A stretch of DNA of 17,710 bases from a bacterium (GTDB lineage: Bacteria > UBA8248), in assembly GCA_027622355.1 (NCBI GenBank), contig JAQBZT010000022.1, positions 1 through 17,710 of the forward strand, given 5' to 3'. Within the stretch, counting starts at the first letter, position 1. Each line of letters begins with the position of its first letter. The position numbers and the translations under genes were made by a program. The notes below the pieces were generated by a model that made no database searches, was not told the origin of the DNA, and saw only the letters and a program-made list of their open reading frames with translations. Of this stretch, positions 11,876-17,710 are shown piece by piece.

Positions 11876-13339
11876 TTAGATGTCGTAGTAGAGGGAGAAT
11901 TCGTGCGGATGCGGCCGCAGGCGAATCGCATCCACCTCGTTTATCCGCTTGTAGGCGATCCAGTTCGCGATGACATCCTCGGTGAAGACATCGCCCTTGA
12001 GGAGGAAATCGTGATTCCGCTCCAGGTTGTCGAGCGCCTGGGCGAGGTCGGCGGGCGTTTGGGGCACCTTGGCCTTTTCCCCGGGCTCGAGATCGTAGAG
12101 GTTCTTGTCGATGGGCTCGGGCGGGAGAATCTTGTTCTGGATGCCATCGAGGCCCGCCATGAGCATCGCGGAAAACGCGAGGTAGGGGTTGCAGGTCGCA
12201 TCCGGGCAGCGCAGCTCCACGCGCTTGGACTTTTCCGCGTGCGAGTACATCGGGATGCGGATGCAGGCGCTGCGGTTGCGGGAGCTGTACATCAGGTTGA
12301 TCGGGGCCTCGTAGCCCGGCACCAGCCGGCGGTAGCTGTTCGTCGTGGGATTGGTGAGGCCCAGCAGCGCGGGCGCGTGGTGGAGCAGCCCGCCGATGTA
12401 GTAGAGCGCCATCTGGCTGAGGTCGCCGTAGGTGCCCGACTGGAACATCAGGTTCTTTCCCTTCTTCCAGATGCTCTGGTGGGTGTGCATGCCGGAGCCG
12501 TTGTCCATGAAGAGGGGCTTGGGCATGAAGGTGGCGGTCTTTCCGTGGCGGCGGGCGACGTTTCTCACCACGTACTTATACTTCAACAGCTTGTCCGCCG
12601 TTTTCAGGAGCGTGTCGAACCGGATGTCGATTTCGCACTGCCCGGCGGTGGCGACTTCGTGGTGATGCACTTCGGAAACGATGCCGATATCCCTCATCGT
12701 TAACATCATCTCGGAGCGCATGTCCTGCAGGGTGTCGGAGGGCGGCACCGGGAAGTAGCCCTCCTTGTAGCGGAGCTTGTAGCCCAGGTTCGGCTCTTCG
12801 TCCCGGCCGGTGTTCCAGGCGGCCTCGACGGAGTCCACTTCGTAGAAAGCGTGATTCTGGGCGGTCGCGTAGCGGACATCGTCAAACACGAAGAATTCCG
12901 CCTCGGGACCAAAATAGGCGACATCCCCGATGCCGGTGCTGATGAGATACTGCTCGGCCTTCAGGGCGGTGTAGCGCGGGTCACGGTCGTAGAATCCCAG
13001 GGTCACCGGGTCTTTGATGTCGCAGATGATAACAAGCGTGGGATACTCAAGGAAGGGATCCATGAAAGCGGTGCTCGGGTCCGGTATGAGAAGCATGTCG
13101 CTCTCGTTAATCGCCTGGAACCCGCGAATGCTCGATCCATCGAAACCGACGCCCTCTTCAAAAATATCCTCGTCCAAAGTTTCGATGGGCGAAGAAAAAT
13201 GCTGCCACACTCCCGGCATATCACAGAAGCGATAGTCCACCATCACAGCTTTTTTGTCCTTCGCCAGCTTGATCACGTCAGCGGGAGTCGTGCCCCCCTT
13301 CGCGGCGGAAGCGGCTTTCTTTTTCCCTCCGGTTGCCAT
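11876..13339 (-). CDS. glnA: Type I glutamine synthetase
   Basis: The 487-residue product makes glutamine from glutamate, ammonia and ATP as a cytoplasmic dodecamer. The family signatures are all present: FDGSSIRGF at 66-74, the metal and substrate segment FGPEAEFFVFD at 143-153, KPLFMDNGSGMHTHQS at 274-289, the ATP/substrate segment NPTTNSYRRLVPGYEAP at 330-346, and NRSACIRIP at 355-363. Y415 in the NLYDLEPGEK segment matches the tyrosine that GlnE adenylylates in beta-type GSI, so covalent control is likely, though no glnE is in the window. An N-terminal extension of about 16 residues rich in Lys, Ala and Gly precedes the usual start. AAGGAG is 11 bases upstream. It follows glnD by 88 bases and is the last gene of the cluster, closed by a terminator. 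Confidence 0.97.
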   Translation of the reverse strand: MATGGKKKAASAAKGGTTPADVIKLAKDKKAVMVDYRFCDMPGVWQHFSSPIETLDEDIFEEGVGFDGSSIRGFQAINESDMLLIPDPSTAFMDPFLEYPTLVIICDIKDPVTLGFYDRDPRYTALKAEQYLISTGIGDVAYFGPEAEFFVFDDVRYATAQNHAFYEVDSVEAAWNTGRDEEPNLGYKLRYKEGYFPVPPSDTLQDMRSEMMLTMRDIGIVSEVHHHEVATAGQCEIDIRFDTLLKTADKLLKYKYVVRNVARRHGKTATFMPKPLFMDNGSGMHTHQSIWKKGKNLMFQSGTYGDLSQMALYYIGGLLHHAPALLGLTNPTTNSYRRLVPGYEAPINLMYSSRNRSACIRIPMYSHAEKSKRVELRCPDATCNPYLAFSAMLMAGLDGIQNKILPPEPIDKNLYDLEPGEKAKVPQTPADLAQALDNLERNHDFLLKGDVFTEDVIANWIAYKRINEVDAIRLRPHPHEFSLYYDI

Positions 13340-13427
13340 TTCTAATATTCCTCCTTTTCATTTGATATGAACTCACAAGCGCATCCGGAACCGGAACAGC
13401 CCAGACCCTCCGGCCCATTTTTTTGAT

Positions 13428-16172
13428 TCAGGTTACGGCCGCCTTCGAAGCCGCATCCCCCGACAACACAGCAGCCAAGCGCTCGCACAACGAGCGCAGT
13501 TTTTCCTTGTCTTCAATCTTCCGGCCGTCGGCATCGGTCATGTAAAAAGTATCCACCGCCCGGACGCCTTCGGTCGAAATCTTCGCCCGGGAAATCGAGA
13601 TGCCGTCCTCGGCGAGATGCTTCGAAATCTGGACCAGCAGGCCGTGCCGGTCCGGGGCAATGACCTCCAGAACCGTTGCGTCATCGCTTGCCGTCAGGTC
13701 GTAGTCGACGTGCGTGGGCACATCGAAATAAGAACGCTGCTTCGGCCTCAGATATCTCCGGTTCTTGCGGAGGAGCGCGTCCAGCTCCGTCTTTTTCGAT
13801 AGAAGCGCACCGAGAACTTCTTCCAGCTGGCCCCACAGGGAGTCGTCCGTAACGGCTTTCCCTTCATTATCCACCACCTGGAAAATGTCAACCACGAGCC
13901 CATCCTCGCGCGTATTGACCTTCGCATCGAGAATGCTGAGGTCGAACGCCGCCAGGGCCCCCGCGATCAAACCGAACAGGCCGAGCTGATCCCGGCACAC
14001 GATCGTCAAAAGCGTATTTCCCAGCCGGCGACGATGCGTAATGTCCAGCGCCAGGATTCGGCCCTCTTTCTCCAGGCGCCGGGCCGCTTCCAGGTGGCGG
14101 AGAATGTTCTGCGGGGGCGTTACCATCCGGTAGCGCTCGGGCATCTCCTCGATATGCCGGCGAATCTCGGCTTCGCCGATCTTGCTCATCGTCGCACGGG
14201 CCTCGTACTGCACCTGTGTCAATACGTCCTCGATCCGCTTGGCCCGCTGGGTCTCCTCTCCGGATTCGAGGGCCCGCAGCGTTTTCCGGTAAAGCTCGTG
14301 GAGCAACGCTCCCCGCCAAGTGTTCCAGATGCCCGGCGCCACCGACTTCACGTCCGCATAGCTCAGGAGGTAGAGCATCTGGAGCTGCTCCACCGTCCCC
14401 ACAGTCTCGGAAAAACGTTGGATCAGGACCGGATCCTCGATGTCACGGCGCTCCGCCGTATGAACCATTTCCATGTGGTTCACCACGAGAAATTCCATGA
14501 CGCGCCCCTCATCCGCGGGGAGGCCAAAGCGCACGATCATAGCCGGCAGCAAGGCCGCGCTCTTGTGGACATGGCGGGGTCCATGCGCCTTCCCGATATC
14601 GTGGAACAAAAGCGCCAGCCGGAGGACGCGCGTCCGCTCCATCTCCCGGTGAATGTGCGCCAGCTCCTGAAGCGACAGATCCTTCGTCAACGTCAGATCA
14701 TCCAGGGAGGCCAGCGTCAACAGCGTATGCTCATCGGCGGTATAGCGGTGATATTGATCATATTGCACGAAGCACGTCAAATCATCGAATTCCGGGATGT
14801 AGCGCCCCAGGAAGCCGAGATCGTGCATCTCATGCAGCGTCTTGGCGACGCCGGCCTTGCCGTCCAGTATGCGAAAAAAAAACTCGCTCACCTCCGCCGA
14901 GGTTCGAAAGTCATCGTCCACGACATCGAGATGATTGCGGACAAATGCGCGGAGCTCGGGCGAAATCTGGCAGCCGTAGCGATACTGAATATCAAAAATC
15001 CGCATCAAATTCCCCGGCGAGGAGAGCACTTCCTGCCCATCTCCTTCCAGGACAAGGGTATGGTACTCGCGCAGGGCAAGCCCCCCTCCCAGCGTCTCGT
15101 GCCGGGGCTTTCGCTTGACCCACCGCTTTATCTTCAGATGCTCATCGAGGGCATCGAAAAAATCGCGGCTGAACGTGTGGACGGTGCGGGCACGGAGGAA
15201 ATAATCCCGCATCATCTTTTCGCTGGCTGTTGCGTTTTCATCTCCCGAGTAGCCGAGCGCCGGAGCCGCCTCTTCCTGGGCGGCGAACCCGAGCAGATCA
15301 TTTTTTGAATTCGCCTGGAAATGGAGCTGGGCGCGAAGGCGGAGCAGAAAGTCGTAAGCCTCCCGCACCCTCTCGCACTCGGAGGCGGCCATCAGCCCCA
15401 TCTTTTCGATTCCATCTAGGCCGCCTGCGCCGAAAACACGGGCGAGCCACAGAACAGAGTGCACGTCCCGCAACCCGCCGGCACTCTCCTTCACGTTCGG
15501 CTCCTGAACGTATACCGACGGATCCCATGACTGATACCTTTCACTCTTCTCCCGGAGACGCCTGCGCAGGTGGATGTTTTTCCCCAGGCGCTTGTTGTAG
15601 CTCTCCAGACGGCGGGTGAACTCTTCCTCCACCTTCCGTTCACCGGCGATAAAGCGATGCTCCATCATCGCCGTCTCGCTTTGATAATCCTCCCGCGCGA
15701 TTCGGAGGCACTCGGCAATCGTGCGCGCACTGTGCCCGATCGTCATGCCGGCGTCCCAGAGAAGATACAAGGCCGTGCGAACGAATTTGCTCGCATTCTC
15801 CGTCCGTCTAGAAAAAAGAAACAGCAGGTCGATGTCGGAGGCCGGAGAAAGCTCTCCGCGCCCGTAGCCCCCGATCGCGAGCAAGGCACAGGAAGACAGA
15901 GCCTCCACGGACTCCCCTTCGGCGCTCGAACTCTGAAGCGCATGAGACCAAATCTGCACCAGAAGAGCGTCAACGAACGAAGTCCGCACAGCGGCCAGCT
16001 TGAGCCCGCCCACACCTTCTCGATGCGCCTGCTCCAGAAGCACGTTGCCCCGCGCGTGCGACTCCTTGACGTGCCTCAAAAAGGCAGCGCGTTCCCATCC
16101 GCCAGCGGCTGAAGAAGCTTCTCTCAGCTCATTTTCATGTTCAGAAAGTTGTTCGAGCGAAGAAGTATTCAT
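13428..16172 (-). CDS. glnD: PII uridylyltransferase / uridylyl-removing enzyme
   Basis: The 914-residue product is the bifunctional nitrogen sensor that adds UMP to PII when glutamine is low and removes it when glutamine is high. The nucleotidyltransferase motif GGYGRGELSPASDID is at 101-115. The HD hydrolase domain spans about 470-620, with H482 in DEHT and LFHDIGKAHG at 522-531. Two C-terminal ACT domains, which bind glutamine, lie at about 721-790 and 833-901. Length and order match the family. ATG 16172 is chosen, 16 bases after the glnB stop; the frame continues to a TTG at 16253, but that would overlap glnB by more than 60 bases. No clear Shine-Dalgarno precedes 16172, so translation may be coupled to glnB. 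Its substrate PII is encoded immediately upstream and its downstream target glutamine synthetase immediately after. Confidence 0.95.
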   Translation of the reverse strand: MNTSSLEQLSEHENELREASSAAGGWERAAFLRHVKESHARGNVLLEQAHREGVGGLKLAAVRTSFVDALLVQIWSHALQSSSAEGESVEALSSCALLAIGGYGRGELSPASDIDLLFLFSRRTENASKFVRTALYLLWDAGMTIGHSARTIAECLRIAREDYQSETAMMEHRFIAGERKVEEEFTRRLESYNKRLGKNIHLRRRLREKSERYQSWDPSVYVQEPNVKESAGGLRDVHSVLWLARVFGAGGLDGIEKMGLMAASECERVREAYDFLLRLRAQLHFQANSKNDLLGFAAQEEAAPALGYSGDENATASEKMMRDYFLRARTVHTFSRDFFDALDEHLKIKRWVKRKPRHETLGGGLALREYHTLVLEGDGQEVLSSPGNLMRIFDIQYRYGCQISPELRAFVRNHLDVVDDDFRTSAEVSEFFFRILDGKAGVAKTLHEMHDLGFLGRYIPEFDDLTCFVQYDQYHRYTADEHTLLTLASLDDLTLTKDLSLQELAHIHREMERTRVLRLALLFHDIGKAHGPRHVHKSAALLPAMIVRFGLPADEGRVMEFLVVNHMEMVHTAERRDIEDPVLIQRFSETVGTVEQLQMLYLLSYADVKSVAPGIWNTWRGALLHELYRKTLRALESGEETQRAKRIEDVLTQVQYEARATMSKIGEAEIRRHIEEMPERYRMVTPPQNILRHLEAARRLEKEGRILALDITHRRRLGNTLLTIVCRDQLGLFGLIAGALAAFDLSILDAKVNTREDGLVVDIFQVVDNEGKAVTDDSLWGQLEEVLGALLSKKTELDALLRKNRRYLRPKQRSYFDVPTHVDYDLTASDDATVLEVIAPDRHGLLVQISKHLAEDGISISRAKISTEGVRAVDTFYMTDADGRKIEDKEKLRSLCERLAAVLSGDAASKAAVT

Positions 16173-16188
16173 CCAAAAAAAGAAGAGG

Positions 16189-16527
16189 CTAGATTGCCTC
16201 CTCGCCCCGCTCTCCGGTGCGAATCCGGATACAATCTTCGACGGGAAGGACAAAAATCTTGCCGTCTCCGATTTTGTCCGTACGAGATGCTTTCATTATC
16301 ACTTCGACGATGGCGTCGGTCTTCGAGTCCTCGGCAAGCACTTCCACCTTGATCTTGGGAAGAAAATCTACAACGTATTCGCTCCCGCGGTAGAGTTCCG
16401 TGTGGCCCTTCTGGCGGCCGAAACCCTTCACCTCCGTCACCGTCATCCCGGCGACGCCCACCGTGCCCAGCGCCTCCTTCACCTCATCCATCTTGAAAGG
16501 CTTGATAATCGCCACAATCAGTCGCAT
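16189..16527 (-). CDS. glnB: Nitrogen regulatory protein PII
   Basis: The 112-residue product is a canonical PII trimer-forming signal protein that binds ATP/ADP and 2-oxoglutarate. It begins MRLIVAIIKPFKMDEV. The T-loop (37-55) carries Y51 in YRGSEYVVDF, the tyrosine uridylylated by GlnD. The B-loop region TDKIGDGKIFVLPVEDCIRIRTGE at 83-106 is intact. The start at 16527 gives exactly the family length; two in-frame ATGs further upstream (16557, 16575) would add 10 or 16 non-conserved residues. GGGGGA lies about nine bases upstream as a weak ribosome site. It is first in the glnB-glnD-glnA cluster. I cannot tell GlnB from GlnK beyond context: no amtB is adjacent, which favours GlnB. Confidence 0.96.
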   Translation of the reverse strand: MRLIVAIIKPFKMDEVKEALGTVGVAGMTVTEVKGFGRQKGHTELYRGSEYVVDFLPKIKVEVLAEDSKTDAIVEVIMKASRTDKIGDGKIFVLPVEDCIRIRTGERGEEAI

Positions 16528-16574
16528 GCGGAAATCCCCCGACCCAGTACTCTCCATGACATGAAATACGGGCA

Positions 16575-16583
16575 ACTATAACA
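16575..16583 (-). promoter_or_regulatory. Possible extended -10 promoter element of the gln cluster
   Basis: On the minus strand TGT-TATAGT (five of six -10 matches, with an upstream TG) lies 48-56 bases before the glnB ATG. No convincing -35 is seen 17 bases further up. The rest of the 352-bp gap between glnB and the PxxKW-like gene shows no gene. Confidence 0.35.
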
Positions 16584-16765
16584 TGCCCCCACCCCACAAA
16601 ACGAACCCGCTCGTTCGGCTTCGACCGCTCCGGAAAATCAAGTTTCCTATGTACATGCAGAATGTTTCCGCCGTGTTTCGCCCTTGTTACTTCTCAATGA
16701 AATGCCGCGGAGAAACCCGAAAAACCATTGGCGTGAAAGGGTTTTGATTCTTTTCCCCCTGTATC

Positions 16766-16794
16766 TTGCGGCACCGGCCCGATTCCCCTAGACT
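16766..16794 (+). promoter_or_regulatory. Possible promoter of the PxxKW-like gene
   Basis: TTGCGG at 16766-16771 and TAGACT at 16789-16794 are separated by 17 bases. Both are partial matches. Transcription would start near 16801 and leave a leader of about 80 bases. Confidence 0.33.
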
Positions 16795-16820
16795 TGCCCA
16801 CCGGAATCTTGGGAACGGTT

Positions 16821-16845
16821 GGCCCTGCGGAATTAACCGCAGGCC
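16821..16845 (+). other. Hairpin in the leader of the PxxKW-like gene
   Basis: CCTGCGG pairs with CCGCAGG over an AATTAA loop, extended by GG/CC past a one-base bulge. No T run follows, so it is not a terminator. It ends 34 bases before the start codon and could stabilise the message or act in control. Confidence 0.5.
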
Positions 16846-16879
16846 GTCTCAAATCGCTGTTAGAAACGAGGACGTACAG

Positions 16880-17200
16880 ATGGAATGCACTTTGCTTGAG
16901 CAACCTGTCGATTGCCATTTCGCAACGAAAGGGCCGAACGGAAAAAATGGATGCGGCTACAATGGCGCAAGCTGCAACCCCATCGTCGAGGAATGCATCA
17001 AAGGAGACGACGAAAAGGCCTGCACCCACATCATGGAACTTCCGAAGGGAAAATACTGCACGAAATTCCCGAACCCGGAAAACCGGTGGGCGCGCGGGCG
17101 CTGCCCCCTGGCCACCCATGTCAAGGTGGAATTCGAGGCGCCTCTCGAAAAGAAACTGAATCCGCTCAAGGCTTCCAAGCGCGCCGCGAAAGGCGGTTGA
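16880..17200 (+). CDS. PxxKW-type cysteine-rich protein
   Basis: The 106-residue product matches the pattern of the PxxKW family of small cysteine-rich proteins, common in delta-proteobacteria and of unknown function. It shows GCGYNGASCNPIVEEC at 24-39, a KYCTKFPNPENRW segment at 58-70, GRCPLATHVK at 73-82, and the characteristic tail LNPLKASKRAA. The signature reads P-E-N-R-W, so lysine is replaced by arginine. Eight cysteines (C3, C12, C25, C32, C39, C47, C60, C75) suggest metal binding. ATG 16880 is chosen because GAGGA is seven bases upstream; an in-frame start further left would add a non-conserved leader. It stands alone, with its own leader hairpin and a strong terminator directly after it. 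Confidence 0.82.
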   Translation: MECTLLEQPVDCHFATKGPNGKNGCGYNGASCNPIVEECIKGDDEKACTHIMELPKGKYCTKFPNPENRWARGRCPLATHVKVEFEAPLEKKLNPLKASKRAAKGG

Positions 17201-17219
17201 TTTTTCTTCGCCGGAAAGC

Positions 17220-17251
17220 AAAAAGACCCCGGTCTTCCGGGGTCTTTTTTT
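17220..17251. terminator. Strong bidirectional terminator between convergent genes
   Basis: AAAAAGACCCCGG and CCGGGGTCTTTTT form a 13-bp perfect stem on a TCTT loop, flanked by A and T runs on the two sides. It serves the PxxKW-like gene on the plus strand and the prenyltransferase on the minus strand. Confidence 0.95.
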
Positions 17252-17270
17252 ATGGGGGAAAACCGGAATT

Positions 17271-17710
17271 CTAGGCCAGCAGGTAGGCCAGAGCGCCCGC
17301 TAGGATGAACTGAAAATCAAGAACGGCTTCGGTCATTCCGCTGTGTCCGATGAATTTCTGCACATAGAGATAGAGACATCCTCCCCCGTAGGCGACCGGC
17401 AGCATCATGGCCAGGCCGAGGGTGGGCGCCAGAACACCGGCGAGGACGCAAACCAGAAGAAGCACTCCTTCTCCCCCCGTAACGGCGGTGAGAAGAACCA
17501 GCGTTTTCTCCTTCCCGAGAGCGCTGGCCAGCGTTCGCTTTCCGAGGATGCGATCGCCCTGCATGTCCCGAAGTTCCACCATCCCGGATCGAAACAACGA
17601 AAAGAAAAATACGAGGAGGACAGCCACACCCCAAGGGACGCCAATTCGATCGGGCGAAACAATGGCGGGAAGCAACGCAACGGCCACGGTCCATCCGATT
17701 GTCGTCACGC
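17271..17710 (-). CDS. UbiA-family prenyltransferase, C-terminal part (cut by the window edge)
   Basis: About 146 residues are visible, nearly all membrane-spanning. The second aspartate-rich motif of the UbiA family is clear: ELRDMQGDRILGKRTLASALG, matching the DxxGDxxxGxxTL pattern that binds prenyl diphosphate through magnesium. Several hydrophobic segments follow (LVLLTAVTGG, LLLVCVLAGVLAP, GLAMMLPVAYGG, FILAGALAYLLA). The first NxxxD motif is not present, so the N-terminal half lies beyond the right edge. A GTG at 17708 is most likely an internal valine. Members make quinones, haem O, chlorophylls or archaeal-type lipids, and this fragment does not decide between them. Confidence 0.82.
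   Translation of the reverse strand, partial: VTTIGWTVAVALLPAIVSPDRIGVPWGVAVLLVFFFSLFRSGMVELRDMQGDRILGKRTLASALGKEKTLVLLTAVTGGEGVLLLVCVLAGVLAPTLGLAMMLPVAYGGGCLYLYVQKFIGHSGMTEAVLDFQFILAGALAYLLA

Noticed and set aside
10627..11973. A 448-codon plus-strand frame opposite the alpha/beta hydrolase.
   Set aside because: No domain, and it is antisense to a gene with an intact catalytic triad and a good ribosome site. It also runs through the glnA terminator.
16173..16253. Upstream TTG start for glnD.
   Set aside because: It would overlap the 3' end of glnB by about 65 bases with non-conserved sequence. ATG 16172 sits just after the glnB stop.
16572..16587. A possible sigma-54 promoter before glnB (GGCATG...TTGCC on the minus strand).
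   Set aside because: GG and GC are 12 bases apart, not 10, and the -24 half is poor. Another GG-N10-GC near 16680 lacks the rest of the consensus.

Overview
The window comes from a GC-rich (about 60-68 % by eye), flagellated, Gram-negative-type bacterium. Three things point to a delta-type proteobacterial relative (Desulfobacterota, Nitrospinota or Tectomicrobia-like): a PxxKW-type cysteine-rich protein, a tungsten/molybdenum aldehyde ferredoxin oxidoreductase, and a sigma-54 promoter in front of a hook gene. This placement is inference; there is no rRNA gene to settle it.

Layout from left to right. 1-775: the tail of a gene resembling a thiamine-pyrophosphate enzyme, followed one base later by a PIG-L-type zinc deacetylase (+). 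872-2716: aldehyde ferredoxin oxidoreductase (+), closed by a strong terminator. 3015-5066: a large flagellar hook protein FlgE (+) with its own -24/-12 promoter. 5095-5433: a thioredoxin-fold [2Fe-2S] ferredoxin (-). 5525-8496: a lactate-utilisation pair (+), a LutA-like CCG protein overlapping by GTGA a single polypeptide that fuses LutB and LutC.

8497-10578 is compositionally foreign. About 570 bp of non-coding DNA, falling to roughly 26 % GC, carries two near-identical direct repeats 322 bp apart, each with two hairpins. It is followed by a sigma-70-type promoter and two overlapping genes of about 47-50 % GC. The first encodes a two-ended winged-helix-like protein; the second encodes a helical protein with an Rx6H motif and a C-terminal winged helix. 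Neither belongs to a family I can name. This is the part of the window most likely to hold an undescribed system.

10639-11529: an alpha/beta hydrolase (-). 11876-16527: a complete nitrogen-control cluster on the minus strand, transcribed glnB (PII), glnD (PII uridylyltransferase/uridylyl-removing enzyme), glnA (type I glutamine synthetase with its adenylylation tyrosine), ending in a terminator. 16880-17200: the PxxKW-like cysteine-rich protein (+), then a strong bidirectional terminator facing a UbiA-family prenyltransferase (-) cut by the right edge.

The core genes serve anaerobic or microaerobic redox metabolism (AOR, ferredoxin, Lut), motility and nitrogen assimilation. The foreign cassette sits between the lut operon and the hydrolase, in a convergent arrangement with the hydrolase, and does not interrupt any recognisable gene.
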